In this document: positions 27,853 through 41,498 of the stretch, piece after piece | How positions within the stretch are numbered: the stretch's first letter is position 1 | Layout: each line of letters opens with the position of its first letter | From: Mariprofundaceae bacterium | Lineage (GTDB): Bacteria > Pseudomonadota > Zetaproteobacteria > Mariprofundales > Mariprofundaceae | Assembly (NCBI GenBank): GCA_021772895.1 | Contig: JAJFLC010000012.1 | Coordinates: 186,001 to 250,000 of the forward strand | Reading direction: 5' to 3' | Length of the DNA: 64,000 nt | Program-made: the position numbers and the translations under genes | Notes under the pieces: model-generated | Told to the model about the DNA's origin: nothing | What the model saw: the letters and a program-made list of their open reading frames with translations, nothing else | Databases searched by the model: none

Positions 27853-28650
27853 TCATATCAAAGCTATCACCGCTGCCAAAAAGAATAGCATCGATAAAAC
27901 AAAAAAAAGACCCTTCAGCATCGCCTGCATCATTGTTTCCGTTACTTTTGTATGCAAATAAGCTGCCCAGCCCGAAGCTTTGGGTATCATCAAAAGGATA
28001 CCAAACCAGGCACCTGTCAAAAAATTTAACTGCCCTGAAAGCAACCCTCGCCAAGTCGCCTCGAACATAAGGTTAAATAATACCGCACCCACCGCCATCA
28101 ACATCCCACAGGTTGCAGATGTGCCTACAGCTTCTCGAAGTGACACTGTTCTTCTCAACAATGGGACCAGCATCGTTCCGCCTCCCACGCCCAAGGCCCC
28201 TGACATATAACCAATAGGTCCTGACAACCATGCCAAAGGAATCGTTTTTTTAACCTGATGGCCTCGACCAAGATCCCAGGAAACCCACCCATTCAAACAT
28301 GCCAATGCAAAAAGAATCAGTACCGCTGGTGCTTGAAGTGTACTCCACAAACCCATGGCTGCTCCAATCATCAATCCCGGCAATAATCGTTTAAGTGAAT
28401 TTTTATGCAGATGCCCTAAACGCCAATGCGCGCGTGCGGAAAAAAATCCCGTCATGGCAACTGCCACCAAGCTGGCCATGATATGTATCAATAACCCGTT
28501 TTGATCTCCCGGCATGGTCAGATAAAACAGTGGCACATAGATCAATCCACCACCGATACCTGCCAGACCTGCCAATGTTCCAACAATAGCCCCTCCGATA
28601 AGACCAATGAACAGGCCATAAAAGAGAAGTTCATAAGAAATGACCTCCAT
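27853..28650 (-). CDS. TSUP (TauE/SafE) family permease
   Basis: A 265-residue inner-membrane protein with about eight helices and the twofold glycine-rich TSUP repeats: VGTLAGLAGIGGGLIYVPL near residue 22 and YMSGALGVGGGTMLVPLL near 148. Family members export or import sulfur compounds and organosulfonates; the substrate here is not determined. It begins 3 bases after a MarR-type regulator gene on the same strand, so its expression is probably controlled by that protein. Confidence 0.88.
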   Translation of the reverse strand: MEVISYELLFYGLFIGLIGGAIVGTLAGLAGIGGGLIYVPLFYLTMPGDQNGLLIHIMASLVAVAMTGFFSARAHWRLGHLHKNSLKRLLPGLMIGAAMGLWSTLQAPAVLILFALACLNGWVSWDLGRGHQVKKTIPLAWLSGPIGYMSGALGVGGGTMLVPLLRRTVSLREAVGTSATCGMLMAVGAVLFNLMFEATWRGLLSGQLNFLTGAWFGILLMIPKASGWAAYLHTKVTETMMQAMLKGLFFVLSMLFFLAAVIALI

Positions 28651-28653
28651 TAA

Positions 28654-29091
28654 TTAGTGATCAACATGCTTTAACTGACTTAGACTATTAAGAAGCAGTT
28701 CGACCTGCTCATCATCCAACGATACAAACGCCTGATCAATGGCAGGGGTGAGGTGTCCATAAGCTTCGATCACCAACCCCAATCCCTGTGGTGTAATGCT
28801 AAGTAGCTTCTTTCGAGCATCACTCGGGTCAGATATTCCAGATAACCAACCCTGATTCATGAGATAAGCAACAATCTTGGTGACTGTCGGCTGATTCATA
28901 TCGACTGCTTTAACAATGGATGTGATCGTCCGGGTCTTATTTGGTTGATTTGAAAAGTGGGCAAGCACCGTAAGCTGAGACGTATTCAGTCCCATCGGGT
29001 CAAGAATCCGATTCATCAACGTCGATAGATTCAGTTGAGCAATATTGATGCCCTGAACGATCCGACCCAGATTTCGAGAACGGCTGTGCAC
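28654..29091 (-). CDS. MarR family transcriptional regulator
   Basis: A 145-residue dimeric winged-helix repressor of MarR type. It has dimerisation helices at both ends and a recognition region around VKAVDMNQPTVTKIVAYLMN (residues ~62-81). The wing is LSGISDPSDARKKLLSITPQ, where the conserved DxRxK-like pattern (SDARKK) is diagnostic. The likely start is GTG. Upstream lies an array of three 12-bp palindromes, plausible operators for itself. Forms an operon with the TSUP permease. Confidence 0.9.
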   Translation of the reverse strand: MHSRSRNLGRIVQGINIAQLNLSTLMNRILDPMGLNTSQLTVLAHFSNQPNKTRTITSIVKAVDMNQPTVTKIVAYLMNQGWLSGISDPSDARKKLLSITPQGLGLVIEAYGHLTPAIDQAFVSLDDEQVELLLNSLSQLKHVDH

Positions 29092-29129
29092 TAATACTCT
29101 TGCCTCATAAGTTAAAACCTTAAATTAAC

Positions 29130-29181
29130 ATTCTCAGGAATGCAATTACATTCTATAGAATATATAAACATTCCCTGGAAT
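29130..29181. promoter_or_regulatory. Three evenly spaced ATTCnnnnGAAT palindromes (operator array)
   Basis: ATTCTCAGGAAT (29130-29141), ATTCTATAGAAT (29150-29161, perfect palindrome) and ATTCCCTGGAAT (29170-29181) are repeated with exact 20-base spacing, close to two helical turns. Each is preceded by AC or AAC. They lie 39-90 bases upstream of the marR start in the divergent gap, so cooperative binding by the MarR protein is the simplest reading. Confidence 0.7.
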
Positions 29182-29535
29182 TGTTATTCGCTCATCACTT
29201 GCCGTTTTAAGCATGTTACATCTAGCTCTGGACGAGCAATTTCAATAATTCATGCGCACCCTGGTAAAGATTGCTCAGTAAAATCTTTGGCACAACATGT
29301 TGCCATGTCACCCTCAAGATTTGCAGCCCGTTTTTCTGCTGCGCTGGGCGATAGTCCTATAGCCTATGTGACAAAATGGCGCATGAATATTGCCGGGCGT
29401 CAACTCATAGAATCACAACAAAGCATAACTAAAATTGCTGAGTCTGTGGGTTATGAAAATGTGTCTGCATTCACTCGCGCCTTCAAGCGTCATTTGGGTG
29501 TTCCACCCGCTGTCTGGCGTGCCGAGCAATCCTAA
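29140..29535 (+). pseudogene. C-terminal remnant of an AraC-type regulator
   Basis: From about 29236 the frame encodes only the DNA-binding part of a cupin-type AraC regulator. This is seen in SLAQHVAMSPSRFAARFSAA, AYVTKWRMNIAGRQLIE, ITKIAESVGYENVSAFTRAF and KRHLGVPPAVWRAEQ, i.e. both helix-turn-helix motifs. The expected ~190-residue N-terminal cupin domain is absent. The first in-frame ATG (29140) lies inside the palindrome array, an unlikely start. Either a decayed gene or a free-standing HTH protein; decay is more likely. Confidence 0.7.
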
Positions 29536-29575
29536 AAGCATCAGGCTTGGAACAGCTTTTATCTTGTAAACAAAG

Positions 29576-30190
29576 CTATTTTTTCCAAATCACCTGACGA
29601 CCCTCAATATCAAAACCTTCATTCGCCATGCGGGCAAGGGTGGCCGGATAAAGTTTATACTCTTCGATCTGAATGCGGGTATGTAATGAATCTCGGGTAT
29701 CATCATCAAACACTGTCACAACGGATTGCGCCAGAATTGGGCCGCCATCCAGCACTTCATCCACCAGATGCACTGTGCAACCTGATACCTTCACGCCATA
29801 TTCAAGTGCATCCTCTACAGCCTTTGCACCGACAAAAGATGGCAAAAGCGATGGATGGATGTTGATAATACGACCACGGAAACGACGAACAAACGAAGAA
29901 GATAAAATCCGCATATAACCAGCCAGCACAATCCATTGACAACTATGTCGATCCAGCAACTCAGCACACTCGGCATCAAACTGTTCGCGTCCTGAAAATT
30001 TTTTCGGATCAACATGCGCCACATAGGGTACGCCAGCTTCACGAGCAATAGTCAGAGCTTCGGCATCGCCTTTGTCAGAAATAACCAAACGGACATCGAC
30101 AGGGCATTCGCCTTTGGTAACTGATTCAAGAATCACTTTCAGATTAGTCCCACGACCGGAAGCCATCACTGCAACTGCTTTAGAGTTCAT
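29576..30190 (-). CDS. purN: Phosphoribosylglycinamide formyltransferase
   Basis: Third step of purine synthesis: formylation of GAR with 10-formyl-THF. The 204-residue protein has VAVMASGRGTNLKVILESV at the start. The formate-transfer site is YMRILSSSFVRRFRGRIINI, with catalytic-type asparagine/histidine in INIHPSLLPSFVGAKAVED and HLVDEVLDGGPILAQSVV. Begins 21 bases after purM, same strand, forming a purM-purN pair at the end of the dnaN-recF-gyrB run. Confidence 0.96.
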   Translation of the reverse strand: MNSKAVAVMASGRGTNLKVILESVTKGECPVDVRLVISDKGDAEALTIAREAGVPYVAHVDPKKFSGREQFDAECAELLDRHSCQWIVLAGYMRILSSSFVRRFRGRIINIHPSLLPSFVGAKAVEDALEYGVKVSGCTVHLVDEVLDGGPILAQSVVTVFDDDTRDSLHTRIQIEEYKLYPATLARMANEGFDIEGRQVIWKK

Positions 30191-30211
30191 ATATTTTTAC
30201 TGATTAATAAA

Positions 30212-34834
<4,623 letters not shown>

Positions 34835-34844
34835 AAATCATGTG

Positions 34845-35945
34845 CTAAATTCGCATGGGCATCACAACATATTTTGACGCATCGCTTCCATCTTCAAGAA
34901 TCAAAACCGGAGATAATTCATCTTTGAACTGAATGCGTACCCGTTCCGTCTGTACCGCGCTTAAAACATCACGCAGATAACGACCATTAAACCCGATACT
35001 GACATCTTTACCTGTATAATCTGCTTCGACAAACTCTTCTGCTTGCTCCTGTTCAGTATTATGAGCCGATACCTGAATGCTATTGTTTGAGAATTGTAAG
35101 CGAACATCATGTGTAAATTCATTGGCTACAATCATACTTCGACGCAATATCTGATCCATTCGAATACGATCAACCACCGCCTCTTCAGGATTATCAGATG
35201 GAATTACATCCTGATAAACAGGGAATTTTGCATCAATCACCTTTGAAGTCAGGCTATGTTCTCCAGCATCAAGGCGAACCTGTCGTTTACCAAGTGAAAG
35301 TGTGACCTGACCTTGGGTTTCTTCACATATTTTTTTAATTTCTGCAACCGCTTTGCGGGGAACAATCGCACGACACGCTTCTACGTTTTGATCTAACAAT
35401 GTACCTACCAGTGCCATACGATGCCCGTCTGTAGCAATCAATTGCAGTCCCTGTTCCGGTGAAATTTCAAACAATGTGCCTGTTAAATATTTCCGTGTTT
35501 CATCCGTTGACATAGAAAAGCTGGTTGCACCAATCATTGTAGCCAAATCTTTTCCTTCAAATTGAATCGAAAAATCAGTGTCCTGTTCAGGAATACCTGG
35601 ATAATCAATGGCAGGCAATGTGGATAATCGGAATTTTGAACGTCCACTTTTAATTTCCATAAAAGATGATTCCGTTTTTAATTCAACATCACTATCAACA
35701 TCCAATTCTTTTACAATATCAAAAAGTTTTTTTGCGGAAATGGTGATTTCGCCTTCATCCTGTATATGAATATGTACTTTCGAAGATACACCGATCTGTA
35801 AATCTGTTGCTACAATTTCAAGTGTTTCATTTGATGCCCGTAGTAACAAATTTGATAATATGGCATTGGGACTTCTTTTTTCAACGATGTTTTGACAACG
35901 CTGCACATGCTGTAAAAAACTGGTTCTGGGTACTGTGATGTGCAT
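34845..35945 (-). CDS. dnaN: DNA polymerase III subunit beta (sliding clamp)
   Basis: Ring-shaped processivity clamp, 366 residues with three similar domains. Visible blocks are LSNLLLRASNETLEIVATDL, FRLSTLPAIDYPGIPE, IATDGHRMALVGTLLDQN and FNGRYLRDVLSAVQTERVRI. The protein ends in the typical YVVMPMRI. First gene after the origin-like region downstream of dnaA. Confidence 0.97.
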   Translation of the reverse strand: MHITVPRTSFLQHVQRCQNIVEKRSPNAILSNLLLRASNETLEIVATDLQIGVSSKVHIHIQDEGEITISAKKLFDIVKELDVDSDVELKTESSFMEIKSGRSKFRLSTLPAIDYPGIPEQDTDFSIQFEGKDLATMIGATSFSMSTDETRKYLTGTLFEISPEQGLQLIATDGHRMALVGTLLDQNVEACRAIVPRKAVAEIKKICEETQGQVTLSLGKRQVRLDAGEHSLTSKVIDAKFPVYQDVIPSDNPEEAVVDRIRMDQILRRSMIVANEFTHDVRLQFSNNSIQVSAHNTEQEQAEEFVEADYTGKDVSIGFNGRYLRDVLSAVQTERVRIQFKDELSPVLILEDGSDASKYVVMPMRI

Positions 35946-36214
35946 CTTTACTCCTTCAATAATACTTAAATCAATATATATAGTCTTCTTAGTAGGGGCT
36001 GTTAATAACGTGGATAACCTAATTCAGTCATTATTTTTAAATAGTTAGCAATATTTTTCATGTGCATAACAATTGTTTGTCTCTGTGCATATGATGTGTG
36101 TCCAGGAGCAATGTTTAATCAGATCTTTTAATCTGGCAAGTAACTCCAAAGTTATCCACAGCAATCCACCCCTCTTTTCCTCAGCTTATTCTTTTTATTC
36201 ATATCGACTGTTTA
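35946..36214. other. Origin-like intergenic region with DnaA boxes
   Basis: The 269-base dnaA-dnaN gap is AT-rich. It holds two perfect DnaA boxes (TTATNCACA): TTATGCACA on the minus strand at 36061-36069 and TTATCCACA on the plus strand at 36152-36160. Two one-mismatch boxes are at 36009-36017 (TTATCCACG, minus) and 36084-36092 (ATATGCACA, minus). An AT-rich GATCTTTTAATCT stretch at 36122 resembles an unwinding 13-mer. This is a good oriC candidate, though dnaA autoregulation alone could explain some boxes. Confidence 0.7.
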
Positions 36215-37540
36215 TTATGGTTTCAAACGAGTCAGAACTCTTTTGATTTCATCATCAAAGTCTTTATCCTCATTGCGCATTTTAGCAATCTTTCGATGCG
36301 CATACAAAATAGTTGTATGATCTTTACCACCAAAGGCTTCACCGATCTCAGGAAGTGAATGTGTGGTCAGCTCTTTGCATGCATACATGGCAATTTGTCT
36401 GGGGAATGAAATAGTCCGTGTTCGTTTTTTTGAAAGCATATCCTGAATACGGATGTTGTAATAGTTCGCCGTACCTTTCTGAATATCTTCCATAGAGATG
36501 GTTCGCATATCTTCCTGAAGCTGATCACGCAATACATGTCGTGTCATTTCCATATCAATCATTTTATCTGTAAGTCGGGCATAAGCAGTCAGGCGGGTGA
36601 GCGCACCTTCAAGCTCCCGAACATTGTTGGTGATACGTGAAGCCAGCAGATAAGCGACCTCTTTATCCAGTGTGATGCCTGCCAGTTCAGCTTTACTTTC
36701 CAGGATCGCAAGACGTGTTTCTAAATTGGGCGGCTGAATATCTGCAACCAATCCCCAGTTAAAACGGGATCGCAAACGTTCTTCTAAATGACTCATCTCT
36801 CTGGGGCTTCGGTCTGATACAAGAATGATCTGTTTATGAACTTCATGCAATGCATTAAAGGTATGGAAAAATTCTTCCTGTGTACTGGTTTTTCCAGCAA
36901 TAAACTGCACATCATCAATGATAAGCACGTCAACTTTGCGATATTGTTCGCGAAATTGATGGGTTGCACCATTTCGAATGGCGGTAATCAACTCATTGGT
37001 AAAGCGTTCACCGGTACGGTAAGCAATTTTAATATGATCTTTTTTAATCAGTTCATTGGCCACAGCGTTGATCAGATGGGTTTTACCCAAACCCACACCA
37101 CCATGAAGATAAAGAGGGTTATAACTTTCACCCGGTTTGTCCGCCACAGCCCGGCAGGCCGCGTAACAGAACTCATTACTGGAACCGACCACAAAATTTT
37201 CAAAGGTGAAACGTGAATCAATATAACCATCAACTTTTCCGGGTTGGTGATTACTTTCTTTTTTCTCAGGTTCCTGTGAGAAAGAAAGTGATGTATCGAT
37301 TGCGAAACGAATGGTGATGTCGGGTTGAAAAAATTGAGCTGCTGAAGCCAATATCTTTTTCTCACAATCTGCTTTAAGACCATCAAGAAAAATTCGACTC
37401 GGTACTTTAAGTGTTAACGTTTTATCAGAAAATTCAGGTTGAATAGGTCTTACCCAAGCATCAAATTTTGATACCGGAACATCTTCTTTCAATTGTTTGA
37501 CAATGGATTGCCAATTGTTCTCCCAGTCTTGTGTTACCAT
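36215..37540 (-). CDS. dnaA: Chromosomal replication initiator protein DnaA
   Basis: AAA+ initiator of 441 residues. Domain I is at residues 1-85, linker about 86-105, and the AAA+ core has Walker A HGGVGLGKTHLINAVA near 145 and Walker B DVLIIDDVQFIAGK near 205. Box VII-type sensor residues follow. The C-terminal DNA-binding domain has ELTTHSLPEIGEAFGGKDHT and TILYAHRKIAK, the DnaA signature. Divergent from rpmH. Confidence 0.98.
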   Translation of the reverse strand: MVTQDWENNWQSIVKQLKEDVPVSKFDAWVRPIQPEFSDKTLTLKVPSRIFLDGLKADCEKKILASAAQFFQPDITIRFAIDTSLSFSQEPEKKESNHQPGKVDGYIDSRFTFENFVVGSSNEFCYAACRAVADKPGESYNPLYLHGGVGLGKTHLINAVANELIKKDHIKIAYRTGERFTNELITAIRNGATHQFREQYRKVDVLIIDDVQFIAGKTSTQEEFFHTFNALHEVHKQIILVSDRSPREMSHLEERLRSRFNWGLVADIQPPNLETRLAILESKAELAGITLDKEVAYLLASRITNNVRELEGALTRLTAYARLTDKMIDMEMTRHVLRDQLQEDMRTISMEDIQKGTANYYNIRIQDMLSKKRTRTISFPRQIAMYACKELTTHSLPEIGEAFGGKDHTTILYAHRKIAKMRNEDKDFDDEIKRVLTRLKP

Positions 37541-37612
37541 TGGCTGAATAGTACATGCTTAGGAGGGCTTATCCAGACTCCTCGATGATATTATCATCTT
37601 ATACCCAATGGC

Positions 37613-37640
37613 TTGACATCAGGATGGTGAGACATATGAT
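37613..37640 (+). promoter_or_regulatory. Sigma-70 promoter for rpmH operon
   Basis: A perfect -35 TTGACA (37613-37618) is followed after 16 bases by TATGAT (37635-37640), 30 bases before the rpmH ATG. The shared dnaA/rpmH gap also has two 8/9 DnaA-box matches at 37569 (TTATCCAGA) and 37599 (TTATACCCA), which could mediate DnaA control. Confidence 0.65.
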
Positions 37641-37670
37641 TCGCGGCCCTTTAATTCCGAGGAGTTGGAT

Positions 37671-37805
37671 ATGAGTTTTACTTACAAGCCTAGTCGCATT
37701 CGTCGCGCACGTACCCATGGATTCCGTGCACGCATGGCAACTCGCGGTGGACGCGCAATTATTAATCGTCGCCGTGCAAAAGGGCGCAAACGGTTGTCTA
37801 CCTGA
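37671..37805 (+). CDS. rpmH: 50S ribosomal protein L34
   Basis: A 44-residue, very basic ribosomal protein: [20 protein letters not shown] at the start and a C-terminal half with [13 protein letters not shown], the universal L34 signature. GAGGAG lies 6 bases before the ATG. Its last four bases overlap the proposed start of rnpA. Encoded divergently from dnaA, the standard bacterial arrangement. Confidence 0.97.
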   Translation: MSFTYKPSRIRRARTHGFRARMATRGGRAIINRRRAKGRKRLST

Positions 37806-38146
37806 ATCAAGACTTTCCGCCTGAGTTCCGTTTAAAGTCCAAAGCTGACTTTAATGCTTTAAGAGGTGGTTATCGTTTATATATAGATGGTTTATGTTTT
37901 GTTTATCGTAAAAACCATCTGTCACACGCCCGACTTGGGCTCGCTATTTCAAGAAAATATGGTAATGCTGTAAAAAGAAATTCCCTTAAACGTAGATTAA
38001 GGGAGGTTTTTCGTCAGCATGAAGTGCGTTCATGCGCGATAGATGTTCTATTGCTGCCTGCAAAAAGCGCGGAATCATCGATGGCTTTTTCGCATATGAT
38101 GGACAGGGGTTTGAATAAGATCACCCATCGTTGCCGAGAAATATAA
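37802..38146 (+). CDS. rnpA: Ribonuclease P protein component, non-standard start
   Basis: Protein subunit of RNase P (tRNA 5' maturation). The frame between rpmH and yidD encodes [40 protein letters not shown], then [12 protein letters not shown], the RnpA RNA-binding signature, and ends at TAA 38144-38146. No ATG, GTG or TTG exists in frame between the upstream stop (37763) and the conserved region. The best-placed candidate is CTG at 37802, overlapping the rpmH stop (CTGA) and giving 114 residues of normal length. Translation may rely on coupling to rpmH. Function is certain from the motif; the start is inferred. Confidence 0.9.
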   Translation: MNQDFPPEFRLKSKADFNALRGGYRLYIDGLCFVYRKNHLSHARLGLAISRKYGNAVKRNSLKRRLREVFRQHEVRSCAIDVLLLPAKSAESSMAFSHMMDRGLNKITHRCREI

Positions 38147-38149
38147 AAT

Positions 38150-38359
38150 ATGAAGATATTATTGATCGGCTTTGTTCGTTTTTATAAATATTTTATATCA
38201 CCTGTTTTACCTGCACGGTGCATTTATACACCCACATGTTCCGAATATGCCGTTGAGGTGTTACAACGTTATGGCGCAATCCGCGGTGGATGGTTAGCGT
38301 TCCGCCGCCTGTGCAGTTGCCATCCTTTTTCCAAGGGCGGTTATGATCCTGCACCCTAG
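38150..38359 (+). CDS. yidD: Membrane protein insertion efficiency factor YidD
   Basis: A 69-residue protein assisting YidC-dependent insertion. The family signature is complete: [20 protein letters not shown] (residues ~11-30), [20 protein letters not shown], then [18 protein letters not shown] with conserved cysteines. Begins 3 bases after rnpA and sits between rnpA and yidC, the conserved order. Confidence 0.96.
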   Translation: MKILLIGFVRFYKYFISPVLPARCIYTPTCSEYAVEVLQRYGAIRGGWLAFRRLCSCHPFSKGGYDPAP

Positions 38360-38390
38360 TTATTTTTTGAAGGCTCAAGGAGTTTAAATC

Positions 38391-39998
38391 ATGGAACAAC
38401 GCAATATTATTCTGGCGTTTGGCTTATCCATGTTGATTTTGTTGGGATGGGGAAGTCTTTTTCCACCTGCAGAGCAACCGATTGTACAGGAACAGATAAC
38501 TGCTGAGCAGCAGGAAGCGATAGAGCAAGCACCTGCTGGGTCTGAGCTCGGGCCTGATGAAGGCAGTATGAATTCTATAGATTCTCCTGCACCTGTAGAA
38601 AAACGTGTGGATACGGTTACAGATACAGTCTTTAGCGGAGAAACGATTTCTTTTTCTAATGATCTTCTTGAGTTGCAAGTCAATGAAAAAGGCTGGCTGG
38701 TTGCTGCAAAACTGGCGAAATACAAAGAGAGTAAAGATAAGGATGCGAAGTCAGTTTCTGTTTTAGGTAAGCAGGATATGCATTCCGTTCATGTCAGTGC
38801 TGGTATTATGCGCGAAAAAGGCAGCTCTTTATTTAAACTTGTCTCTAAAGAGCGCGTGAATGGTGCGGATGTTTTGAAAATTCGTGCAAGCCTTGCTGAT
38901 GGCAGAATTTGGGAACGTACGATGACGCTGATTCCAGGCTCTTACCTTGTTGAGTTGGAAGACAGTGTTCAGAACGGCGCGGGACTTAAATTGTTTCGGC
39001 AGGTGGTTGAGCGTTATCCAAATCGGGATGGCTCAACATTTTATGAATATGCTGGGCCAGTTGGCCTGGTAAACGATGTGTTACAAGAGCCAGGTTATGA
39101 TGATTTGGATGAATCAGGCACTGTTCGTGTAGCCGGAGTCGGTGGCTGGACGGGCGTGATGGACCGTTATTTTATCACGGCATTGTATGGTGATCAGTCT
39201 CAGGATTATCGTTATTATTATATTGGCGATGGTCGTTCTTATCAGGCAGGGATGATTGATGACGGTGTGATGGATGGTGCAACGGCAGTATTTAAGTCCA
39301 ATGTGTATATTGGGCCGAAATTGATTTCAGAATTGGAACGCGAAGGCGCACAGCTTGAACGCAGCGTTGATTATGGCTGGTTTGCTTTTATTGCCAAACC
39401 ATTGCATGAAGCCTTGAGCTGGTTTTATAAATACGTCCCCAATTATGGCTGGTGTATTATTTTGTTGCTGATTGGCATTAAAATAATCTTCTTTTACCCA
39501 ACCCAGAAATCTTATCAGTCCATGGCGGCTATGCGTAAAATTCAGCCTGAACAGAAACGTTTACAAGAGCGTTTTGGTGACGATAAACAAAAGCTTGGCC
39601 AGGAAATGATGGGCTTGTATAAAAAACATAAAGTGAATCCTTTGGGTGGTTGCTTGCCAATCATCATTCAGATTCCGGTGTTTTTTGCGCTTTATAAGGT
39701 TTTATTAATGTCGATTGAAATGCGACATGCACCTTTTATTGGCTGGATTCAGGATTTGTCTGCTCAAGATCCGTATTTCATCCTCCCTTTGCTGATGGGC
39801 GCATCCATGTACATTCAGCAGAAACTTAATCCTCAACCACCGGATCCTATGCAGGCTAAAATCATGTCGTTTTTGCCTGTGGTATTTACCGTGATGTTCC
39901 TGTTCTTCCCTTCAGGTCTGGTTTTGTATTGGGTGGTCAACAACGTACTTTCCATTGCCCAACAACGATTGGTGATGCGCAAAATGGGCGTTGATTAA
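38391..39998 (+). CDS. yidC: Membrane protein insertase YidC
   Basis: Inner-membrane insertase of 535 residues. It has an N-terminal helix (residues 5-22), a large periplasmic beta domain (about 60-330) and a five-helix conserved core: PNYGWCIILLLIGIKIIFFY, QPEQKRLQERFGDDKQKLGQ (cytoplasmic coiled-coil hairpin), GGCLPIIIQIPVFFALYKVL, and FFPSGLVLYWVVNNVLSIAQ. AAGGAG lies upstream of the ATG. Confidence 0.97.
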   Translation: MEQRNIILAFGLSMLILLGWGSLFPPAEQPIVQEQITAEQQEAIEQAPAGSELGPDEGSMNSIDSPAPVEKRVDTVTDTVFSGETISFSNDLLELQVNEKGWLVAAKLAKYKESKDKDAKSVSVLGKQDMHSVHVSAGIMREKGSSLFKLVSKERVNGADVLKIRASLADGRIWERTMTLIPGSYLVELEDSVQNGAGLKLFRQVVERYPNRDGSTFYEYAGPVGLVNDVLQEPGYDDLDESGTVRVAGVGGWTGVMDRYFITALYGDQSQDYRYYYIGDGRSYQAGMIDDGVMDGATAVFKSNVYIGPKLISELEREGAQLERSVDYGWFAFIAKPLHEALSWFYKYVPNYGWCIILLLIGIKIIFFYPTQKSYQSMAAMRKIQPEQKRLQERFGDDKQKLGQEMMGLYKKHKVNPLGGCLPIIIQIPVFFALYKVLLMSIEMRHAPFIGWIQDLSAQDPYFILPLLMGASMYIQQKLNPQPPDPMQAKIMSFLPVVFTVMFLFFPSGLVLYWVVNNVLSIAQQRLVMRKMGVD

Positions 39999-40019
39999 TC
40001 CGATAAGGAAGTTTTTGTT

Positions 40020-41363
40020 GTGAGTACAATTGCTGCCATCGCCACACCCGCAGGACGGGGTGGCGTTGGTATTGTTCGTATATCAGGCGAGGCTGCGGCA
40101 TCCATTGCCAAAAAACTTTCTGACCAGAAGATTCTTTCTCCGCGACATGTTCAGCTTTGTCACTGGTATGATGCAGATCATTCTTTGATTGATTCCGGTG
40201 TGATGCTTTATTTTCAAATGCCACATTCCTATACCGGCGAAGATGTTATTGAACTTCAGGCACATGGCAGCCCTGTTCTTTTGAGAGCACTGTTGCAACG
40301 TGTGTTTGATTTGGGTGCATCGCCTGCTGAGCCGGGAGCCTTTACCCGCCGGGCTGTTGAAAATGGAAAAATGGATCTTTCGCAGGCAGAAGCTGTGATT
40401 GCCTGTATTGACGCATCAACGCTTAGGGCTGCTAAGTTAGCTCAGCGGCATTTGCATGGTGAGTTTGGTGCGAAAGTACAAAGTCTGATGCATGACCTGA
40501 CAGGGGCTGTTGCACATGTTGAAGCCTGTCTGGATTTCCCTGAAGAAGAAATTCCAGCGTTGTTGTTTGATCAAATTCATGCAGATGTATCTGAACAGCT
40601 GGTCAAACCCATCAGGGCATGGCTTGCTACGGCGAGTTTGGGAGAGCGCTTGTTTGATGGGGTAACAGTTGCCATTGTCGGAGCACCGAATGTGGGTAAG
40701 TCCAGCTTGTTAAATGCCTTGTCGGGTAGGGATCGAGCCATTGTAAGTGATATACCGGGCACCACACGGGATGTGTTGGAGATTGATTTCGAGGTGGATG
40801 GCATCCCTGTTCGCTTGGTGGATACCGCAGGTATGCGTAGCAGTGATGATGTGATTGAACAGGAAGGCATTCGAAGGGCGGAGGTTGCGGCAGATGACGC
40901 TGATATCGTTTTGTTTGTTGCTGATGCCTCACGCCCGGAGACGTGGCAGGTTGAATATTATGCAGATGATGCTGTGAATCGTCACGAAGAGCACCATATC
41001 GATATCAAATTAATGAATAAGACTGACCTTGCTCAAGATGACTACCCGGAAATATATCTTCCGCTTTCAGCCAAACACGGCATTGGTTTGGATGCTTTAA
41101 TGGAAAGGCTGGCTGAATTGCTGGGTACGGTGGATGCAGGTGAAGAGAGTTTGCTGGTGACGCGATCGCGGCATCGTGAGTCTCTTCAGCTTGCGTTGCA
41201 GCATATTGAACAAGGCCTTGGTTTGTTAGGCTCGGAGGAAAAATTCGATCTTGTCGCGCTTGAATGGCGAAGGGGCTGGACATCGTTGGGCGAAATTCTT
41301 GGTATTGGTGATATCGAATTTATTTTAGATCGGGTGTTTTCTGAATTTTGTGTTGGAAAATGA
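40020..41363 (+). CDS. mnmE: tRNA modification GTPase MnmE
   Basis: With MnmG makes 5-carboxymethylaminomethyl-uridine at the tRNA wobble base. 447 residues from a GTG start that gives the usual STIAAIATPAGRGGVGIVRI. The folate-binding N-domain includes YTGEDVIELQAHGSPVLLRA. The G domain has GAPNVGKSSLLNALSG, SDIPGTTRDVLE, VDTAGM and MNKTD. The C-terminal FCVGK motif carries the catalytic-type cysteine. Confidence 0.97.
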   Translation: MSTIAAIATPAGRGGVGIVRISGEAAASIAKKLSDQKILSPRHVQLCHWYDADHSLIDSGVMLYFQMPHSYTGEDVIELQAHGSPVLLRALLQRVFDLGASPAEPGAFTRRAVENGKMDLSQAEAVIACIDASTLRAAKLAQRHLHGEFGAKVQSLMHDLTGAVAHVEACLDFPEEEIPALLFDQIHADVSEQLVKPIRAWLATASLGERLFDGVTVAIVGAPNVGKSSLLNALSGRDRAIVSDIPGTTRDVLEIDFEVDGIPVRLVDTAGMRSSDDVIEQEGIRRAEVAADDADIVLFVADASRPETWQVEYYADDAVNRHEEHHIDIKLMNKTDLAQDDYPEIYLPLSAKHGIGLDALMERLAELLGTVDAGEESLLVTRSRHRESLQLALQHIEQGLGLLGSEEKFDLVALEWRRGWTSLGEILGIGDIEFILDRVFSEFCVGK

Positions 41364-41382
41364 GCAAAAGTGTTTATTTTTC

Positions 41383-41412
41383 TTGAATCTATGGGCCTGT
41401 AGCCGTCATAAT
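41383..41412 (+). promoter_or_regulatory. Putative promoter of phosphoribulokinase gene
   Basis: TTGAAT (41383-41388) and CATAAT (41407-41412) are separated by 18 bases in the 135-base gap upstream of the phosphoribulokinase gene. Reasonable sigma-70 match by eye; no regulator site recognised. Confidence 0.4.
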
Positions 41413-41498
41413 GCTGCGCTTATCAAAAAACAGATTAGGGAGAGAGCCTGTGTTTGTCATGTTGCTCCCGGAATTGAATAAATTAGTTAGGGGGACCT

